Shown in pieces: positions 6,983 through 14,025 of a DNA stretch of 14,629 nucleotides. The stretch's first letter is position 1; each line of letters begins with the position of its first letter. The position numbers and the translations under genes were made by a program. The notes under the pieces are model-generated. The model was not told where the DNA came from. It searched no databases and saw only the letters and a list, made by a program, of their open reading frames with translations. The DNA is from Mycoplasmatota bacterium (GTDB lineage Bacteria; Bacillota_I; Bacilli_A; Izemoplasmatales; Hujiaoplasmataceae), in the NCBI GenBank assembly GCA_023132365.1, contig JAGLYJ010000026.1, positions 1 through 14,629 on the forward strand, in the 5' to 3' direction.

Positions 6983-7027
6983 TAAAAAGACCGAAAGATG
7001 ATTCTTTCTCAGTCATCTCTCAGTCTT
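6983..7027 (-). terminator. Terminator of the lipoprotein gene
   Basis: A 15-bp stem with several G-U pairs (6987-7001 with 7013-7027) and an 11-base loop lies just beyond the stop of the lipoprotein gene. On the minus strand it ends in TTTTTA. Confidence 0.75.
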
Positions 7028-7048
7028 TTGATTGACAGAAATATGTGT

Positions 7049-7663
7049 TTATGGCTGTTCTGTTAACAAAGGAATTATATATTTTCCATCGATTTCACCT
7101 TCCATTAATAGCTTTGCGATGGTAACATATTCCTGATTCACACGCAAAAATAGAATATGATCTTGAAGGCATCCACTTGCGTTATAATAGTATGTTTTGC
7201 CATCGATGATAAAGGTTTCACTGCTGTTAAGGTCACATTCACCGCCAGCATAGGCGTAGACAACTTTATGATCGATATGATAATCAAGCCAGTAATAGTC
7301 AGCTTCATCAGATGATATCTCTTCAGGGTGTCTCTGCAATTCATCCAATTCAGGCATTAGAGATTCCAATGATATTAAACCTTGTTCCATAGCAACCTGT
7401 AGATAAATAAATTCACCGTCTTTGTTGATGAAAAACGTCATATCCGCACTACAACTGTAAAATGAGAAGCCATAGTTATAAACAGCTCCACTATAATAGA
7501 TGTCTTCATAATAAGTGTTACAGAATATTCCTTTGTGCTCATATTCGTAAATGTAATATCCATCGACAGTACTATCGCTAATGATATGATAGTCTTCAGG
7601 CGATCTTGATCCGCAAGAAATTAGCAGAAGGAGTAATACAAGAGATAGCAGAATCTTCTTCAT
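7049..7663 (-). CDS. Putative Tyr-rich lipoprotein of unknown function
   Basis: The 204-residue protein starts with MKK, a Leu-rich hydrophobic core and the lipobox LLIS-C, with Cys17 as the predicted lipidated residue. It should be a lipoprotein anchored on the outside of the cell membrane. The mature part is rich in Tyr, Asp and Glu and contains four further Cys (48, 71, 143, 165) that could form two disulfides. Around residues 80-110 a pattern NKDGEFIYLQVAMEQGLISL resembles a short segment seen in other small Firmicute lipoproteins, and a shorter echo (residues about 174-200, FLRVNQEYVTIAKLLMEGEI) lies near the C-terminus. No enzyme motif is visible. The ATG follows AAGGAGG with a good 7-base spacing. 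The gene is monocistronic, with a TATAAT -10 upstream (7684-7689 region) but no clear -35, and a terminator at 6983-7027. Confidence 0.85.
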   Translation of the reverse strand: MKKILLSLVLLLLLISCGSRSPEDYHIISDSTVDGYYIYEYEHKGIFCNTYYEDIYYSGAVYNYGFSFYSCSADMTFFINKDGEFIYLQVAMEQGLISLESLMPELDELQRHPEEISSDEADYYWLDYHIDHKVVYAYAGGECDLNSSETFIIDGKTYYYNASGCLQDHILFLRVNQEYVTIAKLLMEGEIDGKYIIPLLTEQP

Positions 7664-7683
7664 AATAGCACCTCCTTATAAAT

Positions 7684-7726
7684 ATATTATACTCCTGATG
7701 AAATAAAAATTCTATTTTAACAGAAT
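7684..7726 (-). promoter_or_regulatory. Probable promoter of the lipoprotein gene with a small dyad
   Basis: On the minus strand a perfect TATAAT lies about 15 bases upstream of the AAGGAGG site, but the -35 position is poor. An inverted repeat of 5-bp arms (ATTCT 7709-7713, AGAAT 7722-7726) covers the -35 area and may be an activator or repressor site. This is a weak call. Confidence 0.4.
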
Positions 7727-7804
7727 ATTCACTATGTTTTTACGCCATTTACTTATAAAAAAAATTTAATCAGCTCTTGAACTTGATAGTATATGCTGAA
7801 ATTA

Positions 7805-8029
7805 TGAAAGTTATTGAAAGGAAGTTAGGATTAGAAAAAAACTTGAGAAAGAAAAAATAGAAATAAGCACGCTGATTTAGCAAATGGATTAGATTTTGCT
7901 GATGAAAGATATTTTCACTAACTAAAATGGTATACAGATAAATATGGAGATGAAGAGCTCCATCATAAATATAAATACCCAAAATCTTGTGTAAGTTCAT
8001 ATATTTATAATAAAAATAATATATTTTAG
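7805..8029 (+). pseudogene. Broken reading frame, unidentified
   Basis: An ATG at 7804 opens 18 codons (MKVIERKLGLEKNLRKKK) and stops at a TAG. In another forward frame, codons from about 7847 read through protein-like text (KHADLANGLDFADERYFH), hit a TAA at 7919-7921, and continue (LKWYTDKYGDEELHHKYK...) to a TAG at 8027. The balanced mix of charged, aromatic and small residues looks like decayed coding sequence rather than chance AT-rich DNA. No family is recognised and there is no ribosome binding site at the ATG. Confidence is low. Confidence 0.3.
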
Positions 8030-8059
8030 AAAATAAATAATCTGTTATAAAAACACTTA

Positions 8060-8068
8060 TGTTATAAT
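8060..8068 (+). promoter_or_regulatory. Extended -10 promoter of the hydrolase-like gene
   Basis: TGTTATAAT at 8060-8068 is a perfect extended -10 (TGnTATAAT) 26 bases before the AGGAGG site. No good -35 is visible at 16-18 bases upstream, which an extended -10 can tolerate. Confidence 0.55.
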
Positions 8069-8106
8069 AAAAAGGAAATAGAAATTCAAATATTAGGAGG
8101 AATACT

Positions 8107-8730
8107 GTGAACAACACTTCAAAAATCGAACATGAAATTAATGAAAAAAAAACGAACCACACACTTTACTCAAATGAGGATTCGAAAAATCTTGTAGTTT
8201 TTTTCCCAGGAGGAAGTAACTCATTAGATAGGCCGTTTCTGAATTATCTAAAAGATTATTTTTTAGAAAACTCTTACGACGTATTACATATTTCATATGA
8301 AAACATTTTTAAACGCGAAGAAACATTGGATGTGAAAACAGAAAAATTAATTTTGTGGATCAATGAAGCGATTAAAAGTGTAAACAGTGATAAGAAATAT
8401 AATAAAATGTCATTCGTATCAAGAAGTTTTGGAAATCTATTATCATGTGAAATAAAAATTAGAAACTCTTTGTTAGTTGAAAAAAGCATATATATTTCAC
8501 CAATTACAGAAACAATTAAATATTTTGAAAAATATCCTGGTTATATCGTTTCAGCGTCAAATGATGAATATTTGACTAGTGAAGATATCACGTATTTATC
8601 AACTCAGATAGATAAAAATATCATAATCTTTAAAGATGGTGGTCATAATCTTCACACTGAAGATGAATTTAAAACAAATGATTTTTATAGACAAGCATTT
8701 AAAAGTATTGTTCACTTTATAAATGAATAG
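8107..8730 (+). CDS. Alpha/beta-hydrolase-fold protein
   Basis: A 207-residue, probably cytosolic protein with the order of elements expected for a small alpha/beta hydrolase. An oxyanion-type strand-turn VVFFPGGSNS lies at 30-39, and a nucleophile elbow VSRSFGN at 104-110 puts Ser107 in a variant S-x-S-x-G motif in place of the usual G-x-S-x-G. A candidate acid is Asp153 (SASNDEYLT) and a candidate base is His180 (KDGGH). Substrate is not predictable. Initiation is at GTG 8107, 6 bases after AGGAGG (8095-8100); the first ATG downstream lacks such a site. The gene is monocistronic, between an extended -10 promoter and a strong terminator. The unusual first position of the elbow motif leaves open that it has lost or changed activity. 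Confidence 0.7.
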   Translation: MNNTSKIEHEINEKKTNHTLYSNEDSKNLVVFFPGGSNSLDRPFLNYLKDYFLENSYDVLHISYENIFKREETLDVKTEKLILWINEAIKSVNSDKKYNKMSFVSRSFGNLLSCEIKIRNSLLVEKSIYISPITETIKYFEKYPGYIVSASNDEYLTSEDITYLSTQIDKNIIIFKDGGHNLHTEDEFKTNDFYRQAFKSIVHFINE

Positions 8731-8735
8731 TGTAG

Positions 8736-8766
8736 CACCATCTGAATAATTCAGATGGTGTTTTTA
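8736..8766 (+). terminator. Intrinsic terminator of the hydrolase-like gene
   Basis: CACCATCTGAA (8736-8746) and TTCAGATGGTG (8750-8760) form a perfect 11-bp stem with a 3-base loop, followed by TTTTT. Confidence 0.92.
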
Positions 8767-8810
8767 ATTTCATTAGAAACAAAAGTTATACACTTGCGAA
8801 TAACTAAATC

Positions 8811-8839
8811 TAATCTATAATTAAAAATGTTATAGATTA
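8811..8839. repeat. Perfect 10-bp inverted repeat in the space before the BMC operon
   Basis: TAATCTATAA (8811-8820) and TTATAGATTA (8830-8839) are perfect complements around a 9-base centre. It lies about 120 bases upstream of the operon's -35, too far for a simple repressor site, and there is no T-run for termination. The remainder of 8767-8960 shows no gene. Confidence 0.55.
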
Positions 8840-8960
8840 TATTTGATAGCCATACAGAACTTGCCAAATAGTATTTAATATGTTTAATAAGTGATTGTGT
8901 AATCGATAATTTCAATATGAAACAAAATTACACTAAATTAATATATATTCTTAAGTCATA

Positions 8961-8989
8961 TTGACAAAACGCTTAAAAACGTTTATAAT
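8961..8989 (+). promoter_or_regulatory. Consensus promoter of the microcompartment operon with LacI-type operator
   Basis: TTGACA (8961-8966) and TATAAT (8984-8989) are both perfect and 17 bases apart. The spacer contains the inverted repeat AAACG (8967-8971) and CGTTT (8980-8984), 8 bases between the arms and a TTAAAAA centre. CG-containing AAACG/CGTTT half-sites are typical of LacI-family operators. Since the first gene transcribed is a LacI-family regulator, repression of its own operon is likely, with release by the substrate or a sugar-phosphate intermediate. Confidence 0.8.
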
Positions 8990-9053
8990 CACGGTATATA
9001 CACATATTATTATGTGAAAGAAAATTACATAATTCATAACCGAGGTGTAACTA

Positions 9054-10079
9054 GTGGTAAAAAATAAAGATATTGCAATTGAAGCTGGCGTCTCTGTGGC
9101 AACTGTTTCAAGAGTGATGAATCAAAGTGGATATGTCAAAGATGAAACCAAAAACAAGGTATTAGAAGCATTTAAGGCACTTGCAAATAAAGACAAGATG
9201 TTTGGTCAGTCGATTCTTAATCGAAAAATTAAGATTATCGGAGTTGTTATACCCGATATATCTAATCCATTTTTTGGAGAAGTCATTAAAGGAATTTCAA
9301 GGATAGCAGATAAATATTCTGCTAGTTTATTAGTATGTAATACAGAAGAGTTATTAGAGAAGGAATTGAGATACTTGGATTTATTTAAAACGAACAATAT
9401 TGTTGGTTTAATAATTACTCCAAAAACAGATCAAGTAGGATATAACTCTAAATACTTATATCAGCTTGAAGATTTAGGGGTACCAATTGTATTACTTGAC
9501 CGTGGAATTAATATATCTCATTTTAATTCTGTTTTTGTCAATAATGTCTCTGGAGCCTTTGACGCTATAAACGCTTTGATTAGCGAAGGACATAAAGATA
9601 TAGCAATAATTTCTGGACCAATGTCATCAAAACCAGGGCGAGAGAGATTTTATGGTTATGAAAACGCACTGCGTGGTAATGATATGAAAGTCAACGATGA
9701 TTTCGTTTTCTTTGGCGATTTTAAGCTTGAAAGTGGATACGAAATTACTAAGAAAATATTGCAAATGAAAAATAGACCTACAGCAATTTTTGCTTCAAAT
9801 AACATGATGGCATTAGGATGTGTTAAAGCTATCGTAGAAAGTAAACTATCGATTCCTAATGATATTGCATTTATCAGTTTTGATGATGTTGAAATGTTTG
9901 AGATTATGAATTTAAATATTTCTACTGTATCACGACCTACTCAATTAATGGGAGAAGTTGCTGCAGAAATGCTATTTGAACTTATTGAAAATAATCAAGT
10001 TAAGAACACATCAATAAAAGAAATATTACTCGAAACAAAGCTTGTTTTAAGAGGATCTGAAAAACTAGTTTTAAAATAA
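9054..10079 (+). CDS. LacI/GalR-family transcriptional regulator of the BMC operon
   Basis: The 341-residue protein has a classic LacI-family N-terminus: KDIAIEAGVSVATVSRVMN (5-23) is the helix-turn-helix. A hinge follows, and then a periplasmic-binding-protein-like effector domain starting near residue 60 with IGVVIPDISNPFFGEVIKG. Later segments such as AIISGP, AIFASNNMMALG and FISFDDVEMFE match conserved parts of the ligand-binding core. Effectors for this family are sugars, nucleosides or sugar phosphates. Translation starts at GTG 9054, 6 bases after GAGGTG (9042-9047). It is the first gene of the BMC operon; the stop codon overlaps the ribosome binding site of the next gene, so regulator and structural genes share a transcript. 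The dyad in its promoter (8967-8984) is the obvious operator. Confidence 0.93.
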   Translation: MVKNKDIAIEAGVSVATVSRVMNQSGYVKDETKNKVLEAFKALANKDKMFGQSILNRKIKIIGVVIPDISNPFFGEVIKGISRIADKYSASLLVCNTEELLEKELRYLDLFKTNNIVGLIITPKTDQVGYNSKYLYQLEDLGVPIVLLDRGINISHFNSVFVNNVSGAFDAINALISEGHKDIAIISGPMSSKPGRERFYGYENALRGNDMKVNDDFVFFGDFKLESGYEITKKILQMKNRPTAIFASNNMMALGCVKAIVESKLSIPNDIAFISFDDVEMFEIMNLNISTVSRPTQLMGEVAAEMLFELIENNQVKNTSIKEILLETKLVLRGSEKLVLK

Positions 10080-10091
10080 GGAGCTTAAGTT

Positions 10092-10910
10092 ATGGATAGA
10101 ATGGATTTAGAACGAATTATTAGACAAGAGATTATAAATAGTTTATTTCAAACACAGGAATTTCTTGTTGTTGGTAATTGGAAAATGAATAAAACAAAAC
10201 AAGAAGTGATTGAATTCTTAAATAAAATTTCAGGCTATGATTTTGGTCAAAAAAACACTGTTGTTGTAGCTCCGCCAAATCCTTATTTGTATTTGTTTGA
10301 AGAAAAATTAAGGTATACAAAGGTCCTTTATGGGGTTCAGAATTTTTATCCCGAAGAGAAAGGTGCTTTCACGGGTGAAATATCACTAGCAATGGCTCGT
10401 GATTTTGGATGCAAATATGCTATAGTTGGACATTCTGAAAGAAGAACGATATTCATGGAATGTGATGAGTTTACTTCTAGAAAAGTTGAGTTTTGCATCA
10501 AAAATAGCATTAAACCTATTTTGTGTATTGGGGAAAATCTTAAACAAAGAAAAGAAGAAGATTATAAACAGTTTTTAGTTAATCAAATTAAAGAGGGATT
10601 ATCACTTATCGGCGAGAATGAACTTTCAAACATTATCATTGCTTATGAGCCAATATGGGCAATTGGAACTGGTGAAACTGCAACTCCTGAACAAGTAGAA
10701 GAAACCCATATGTTTATAAGGAAATTCTTAATAGACCATTTCGGTAGTGAAATTGGCAAGGAGATTCCATTATTGTACGGAGGAAGTGTTAAGCCATCAA
10801 ATGTGAAGGAGCTTGCACTTGCTGAAAGTGTATCTGGTTTCCTAATTGGAGGAGCGAGCTTAAATGCTCAATCATTTATAGAAATTAATGACATTCTAAA
10901 CGGTAAATAG
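10092..10910 (+). CDS. tpiA: Triosephosphate isomerase with N-terminal BMC-targeting-like extension
   Basis: The enzyme interconverts dihydroxyacetone phosphate and glyceraldehyde-3-phosphate. All catalytic parts are present: the GNWKMNKT motif with Lys31, the GHSERR motif with His114, the AYEPIWAIGTG loop-6 region with Glu186, and the phosphate-binding YGGSVKPSN and GFLIGGASL loops. At 272 residues it is about 20 longer than ordinary TpiA, and the surplus is all at the N-terminus. Residues 1-19 (MDRMDLERIIRQEIINSLF) form a predicted amphipathic helix with hydrophobic residues at 6, 9/10, 14/15 and 18, like the encapsulation peptide of PduP, followed by a short linker. ATG 10092 is 8 bases from AGGAG (10079-10083). 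It is the second gene of the BMC operon, which supports a lumen-located isozyme distinct from the glycolytic one. Confidence 0.93.
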   Translation: MDRMDLERIIRQEIINSLFQTQEFLVVGNWKMNKTKQEVIEFLNKISGYDFGQKNTVVVAPPNPYLYLFEEKLRYTKVLYGVQNFYPEEKGAFTGEISLAMARDFGCKYAIVGHSERRTIFMECDEFTSRKVEFCIKNSIKPILCIGENLKQRKEEDYKQFLVNQIKEGLSLIGENELSNIIIAYEPIWAIGTGETATPEQVEETHMFIRKFLIDHFGSEIGKEIPLLYGGSVKPSNVKELALAESVSGFLIGGASLNAQSFIEINDILNGK

Positions 10911-10947
10911 ATTTTTACTTTACAGAGCTATGGAAGGGCAGTGAAAT

Positions 10948-11220
10948 ATGGATATCAATAATTTTGATAAATTCTTGAATGCAGCTACAGAAAACATAAT
11001 AAGAAAATATAACTCAAGAAATGATTCTATCATTCAATATAGTGAAAATTCGACATTAGATAAAGTAAAATTGATTACAGAAAAATATGTAATGAATTTA
11101 AAAGAAAAGAGAACAAAAGTTTTAGTTCTTGATAAGAATCAAATAATCACACCACTAGCAAAAGATAAACTGTTTGAATACAAAATAAAATTAGAATATA
11201 TTGAGGAGGCTGAATTATGA
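10948..11220 (+). CDS. Small BMC-operon protein of unknown function
   Basis: I do not recognise a named family for this 90-residue protein. The first 20 residues (MDINNFDKFLNAATENIIRK) could form an amphipathic helix of the encapsulation-peptide type. The C-terminal half contains VLDKNQIITPLAKDKL, then EYKIKLEYIEE. This resembles the short 'ITPxAxDxxxxxxIxI' segment found at the N-termini of several BMC-associated proteins (for example around EutQ and EutT), but here it stands alone with no catalytic domain after it. It could be a scaffold or adaptor for the lumen enzymes. Its ATG follows GGAAGG (10932-10937) by 10 bases. The stop overlaps the ATG of the aldehyde dehydrogenase by 4 bases (ATGA), so the two are translationally coupled and probably needed in matched amounts. 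Confidence 0.75.
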   Translation: MDINNFDKFLNAATENIIRKYNSRNDSIIQYSENSTLDKVKLITEKYVMNLKEKRTKVLVLDKNQIITPLAKDKLFEYKIKLEYIEEAEL

Positions 11221-12671
11221 GTACAAATGATTTAATAAAAAAAATCACAGCTGAAATGGAACAAAAATATGGAGATAATAAAACATTTATCCAAACACAC
11301 GATTTAAAACATGAAAATAATACAAGATCAATCCAAACAAACTCTACCAAATATATTGGTGTATTTGAAAATGTTGAAGATGCTATAATTGCAGCGAAAA
11401 AATCACAAGAGCAATTAATGGAATTAAGTATGAAAAAGCGAAATGAAATTATTGCTGCTATGCGTAAAACAAGTCTTGAAAACGCAGAGAAGTTAGCTAT
11501 AATGGCGCATGAGGAAACAGGGTTTGGTAGAATAGAAGATAAAACCATTAAAAATATCTTAGCTGCTGAAAAAACACCTGGAACAGAAGATTTACACGCT
11601 TCCACATTTACGGGGGATGACGGAATGACATTAGTTGAACTCGCTCCATTTGGAGTAATAGGTTCAATTACACCTTCAACTAACCCAAGTTCCACAATTA
11701 TAAATAATGGAATAAGTATGGTTGCTGCAGGAAACTCTGTAGTATTTAATCCACATCCAAGTGCTAAAAAGGTCACATGTGAATCTATATCATTATTGAA
11801 TAAAGCAATTCATGATGTTGGAGGACCAAGTGAATTACTTACCGCTCCATTGAATCCAACATTAGAATCTAGTAAAGTCATTATGACCCACGAAGATGTT
11901 AGAATCTTAGTTGTTACTGGAGGCGAAGCTGTTGTTGGAGTAGCGATGAAAAGCGGAAAAAAAGTAATAGCAGCTGGACCTGGAAATCCACCTGTCATAG
12001 TTGATGATACTGCTAATATTAAAAAAGCTGCCAATGATATTGTACGAGGAGCTAGTTTTGATAATAACATTCTTTGCACAGCTGAAAAAGAAGCATTCGT
12101 TCTTAATAGTGTGTTTACAGAATTAAGAAATGAAATGGTTAAAAACGGAGCATATGAACTTAAACGTCATGAAATTGAAATCGTGGCAAATGAAGTGCTT
12201 GCTAAAAATAGTGAAGGTAAAACTATATATAATAAGAATTATGTTGGTAAATCTGCTTTAGAAATCTTAAAGGCTTGCGGTATTAGTGCTCCACAAGATT
12301 GCAAATTGATTATTGCTGAAGTAACTGAAAACCATCCATTTATAACTGTAGAGATGTTAATGCCAGTTCTTGGTATAGTTAGAGTATATACAGTTGATGA
12401 AGCCATAGAAAAAGCAGTAATTGCAGAGAACGGAAATCTTCATACTGCGGTTATGCATTCAGAAAGCGTATCAAATTTAACAAAAGCAGCTAGAGCTCTT
12501 AAAACATCTATTTTTGTTAAAAACGCTCCATCATTTGCAGGACTTGGAATTGAAGGCGAAGGATTTACTACACTTACTATCGCAACTCCAACAGGAGAGG
12601 GACTAACTTCTGCTAAAAGTTTTTCTAGAATTAGAAGATGTACACTATCAGGCGGATTTAGAATTGTTTAA
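11217..12671 (+). CDS. CoA-acylating aldehyde dehydrogenase of BMC type (PduP/EutE-like)
   Basis: The 484-residue protein oxidises a short aldehyde with NAD+ and CoA to an acyl-CoA inside a metabolosome; acetaldehyde or propionaldehyde are the usual substrates. It shows the PduP/EutE family features: GVIGSITPSTNPSST (146-160), the PHPSAKKV segment, AAGPGNPPVIVD (252-263), and the catalytic cysteine Cys287 in FDNNILCTAEKE. The N-terminal 45 residues precede the dehydrogenase fold and start with an amphipathic MSTNDLIKKITAEMEQKY that has hydrophobic residues at 6, 10 and 14, like the PduP encapsulation peptide. The ATG lies 7 bases after AGGAGG and overlaps the preceding stop. Which aldehyde is made depends on the upstream enzyme, which is not in the window. 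Acyl-CoA would go on to a PduL-type phosphotransacylase, also not seen here. Confidence 0.93.
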   Translation: MSTNDLIKKITAEMEQKYGDNKTFIQTHDLKHENNTRSIQTNSTKYIGVFENVEDAIIAAKKSQEQLMELSMKKRNEIIAAMRKTSLENAEKLAIMAHEETGFGRIEDKTIKNILAAEKTPGTEDLHASTFTGDDGMTLVELAPFGVIGSITPSTNPSSTIINNGISMVAAGNSVVFNPHPSAKKVTCESISLLNKAIHDVGGPSELLTAPLNPTLESSKVIMTHEDVRILVVTGGEAVVGVAMKSGKKVIAAGPGNPPVIVDDTANIKKAANDIVRGASFDNNILCTAEKEAFVLNSVFTELRNEMVKNGAYELKRHEIEIVANEVLAKNSEGKTIYNKNYVGKSALEILKACGISAPQDCKLIIAEVTENHPFITVEMLMPVLGIVRVYTVDEAIEKAVIAENGNLHTAVMHSESVSNLTKAARALKTSIFVKNAPSFAGLGIEGEGFTTLTIATPTGEGLTSAKSFSRIRRCTLSGGFRIV

Positions 12672-12697
12672 TTTAGATAAAACTAGGAGTGAATAAT

Positions 12698-14011
12698 ATG
12701 TCTCAAGATTATATCAGTAAAATTAAAGATGCTGGGATTGTAGGTGCCGGAGGTGCTGGATTCCCTACGCATGTTAAATTAGATAGCAAAGCAGAAGTGG
12801 TAATTATTAATGGTGCTGAATGTGAACCATTATTAAGAGTTGATCAACAAATGATGGAATTTTATAGCAAAGAGGTTATCGATGGATTAAGAATCGCAAT
12901 GATACAAACTGGAGCTAAAAAAGGAGTCATTTGTTTAAAAGGCAAATATAAAAAGGCAATTAGCAATCTTCAAAATCTGCTTAAAGATGAGAGTTCAATG
13001 GAGTTAAAAATTATTAAAGATTACTATCCAGCTGGTGATGAACAACAACTTGTTTATGAAGTAACTGGAAAGGTTGTTCCACTTATGGGAATTCCCTTAG
13101 ATGTTGAAGCTGTTGTCATTAATGTTTTAACCACTATACATATTGCAAGAGATAAACCAGTCACAGAAAGAGTAATCACTGTAACCGGAGCTGTAGAAAA
13201 ACCACAAACATTTATAGCACCAGTAGGAACTACGTTTGGTGAACTAATAAAAGCGTGCTCTGGACCAGCGAATTTAAATGATTATAGTTTAATAGTTGGC
13301 GGTCCAATGATGGGATATGTTGAAGAAAATTGGAACGCACCAGTTACAAAATTAACTGGAGGAATTATTATCTTACCAAAAAATCATAGTCTTATAATTA
13401 AAAAGACACGTAAAACTGTGGTGGATCTACAATTAACAAAAGCAATTTGTTGTCAGTGTAGTTATTGCACGGATATGTGCCCTAGGAATATTATAGGATT
13501 AAATACAGAACCACATAAAGTGATGAGAGGACTTGCAAATGAAGATCCTAGTGCTCTTGGAGCGATTTCTTCAGTTGTCTCATGTTGCAATTGTGGACTA
13601 TGTACTCTATATGCATGTCCAATGGACCTGGACCCTGGTAAAATCACTAATATGGTTAAACAAAGTTTGCTTAAAAAAGGTGCTAAAACTGAAAAAATAA
13701 TTCCTTATGAAGTTGATCCATTACGTGAAAGTAAGAAAGTACCAACAAAAAGATTAATTGCTAGAATTGAATTATCAGATTATGATGTAGCTGCACCGTT
13801 GATTCATAGTATATTTGAAACACGGAATGTTAAGATTATGCTTAAACAACATATAGGTGTTAGCGCAACTTCTATTGTAAGAGTCGGTGAACCAGTAACC
13901 AAGGGGACACTTATCGCATCTTGTGGTGATAATCTAGGGGCAAATATACACGCTAGTATAAGTGGAAAAGTAATAAATTTAACAGATGATTATATAGAAA
14001 TACAGGCATAA
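12698..14011 (+). CDS. pduS: PduS-like iron-sulfur flavoprotein (RnfC-related NADH dehydrogenase)
   Basis: This 437-residue protein is related to RnfC and Nqo1-type NADH-binding subunits. The order of parts is: a glycine-rich loop GAGGAGFPTHVKL (about 16-28) for nucleotide/FMN binding, an SLBB-like segment (VTGAVEKPQTF, near 162), two 4Fe-4S motifs, and a barrel-sandwich C-terminus. The clusters are CxxCxxCxxxCP (Cys251, 254, 257, 261) and CxxCxxCxxxxCP (Cys296, 299, 302, 307). In Pdu systems PduS is reported to reduce cobalamin and pairs with PduT. No B12-dependent enzyme is seen here, so moving electrons from NADH made by the dehydrogenase out of the lumen is an alternative role. The GTG at 12689 shares a base with the AGGAG site, so ATG 12698, 8 bases downstream, is taken as the start. 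The stop touches the next gene's ribosome binding site. Confidence 0.9.
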   Translation: MSQDYISKIKDAGIVGAGGAGFPTHVKLDSKAEVVIINGAECEPLLRVDQQMMEFYSKEVIDGLRIAMIQTGAKKGVICLKGKYKKAISNLQNLLKDESSMELKIIKDYYPAGDEQQLVYEVTGKVVPLMGIPLDVEAVVINVLTTIHIARDKPVTERVITVTGAVEKPQTFIAPVGTTFGELIKACSGPANLNDYSLIVGGPMMGYVEENWNAPVTKLTGGIIILPKNHSLIIKKTRKTVVDLQLTKAICCQCSYCTDMCPRNIIGLNTEPHKVMRGLANEDPSALGAISSVVSCCNCGLCTLYACPMDLDPGKITNMVKQSLLKKGAKTEKIIPYEVDPLRESKKVPTKRLIARIELSDYDVAAPLIHSIFETRNVKIMLKQHIGVSATSIVRVGEPVTKGTLIASCGDNLGANIHASISGKVINLTDDYIEIQA

Positions 14012-14025
14012 GGAGGGATGACCAT

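Noticed and set aside
7770..8162. Minus-strand open frame rich in Phe, Tyr and Ile between the lipoprotein and hydrolase genes
   Set aside because: It reads as the translation of AT-rich DNA, has no ribosome binding site and overlaps the promoter and start of the hydrolase-like gene.
8962..8984. Catabolite-responsive element (cre) in the BMC promoter
   Set aside because: The TG and the central CG are spaced wrongly for the TGnnAnCGnnnnCA pattern; the AAACG/CGTTT dyad fits a local LacI-family operator better.
11147..11776. Minus-strand open frame of about 209 codons opposite the aldehyde dehydrogenase
   Set aside because: Shadow of a well-supported gene with conserved family motifs on the plus strand.
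12689..12697. GTG start for the PduS-like protein
   Set aside because: The GTG shares a base with the AGGAG ribosome binding site; ATG 12698 has correct spacing.
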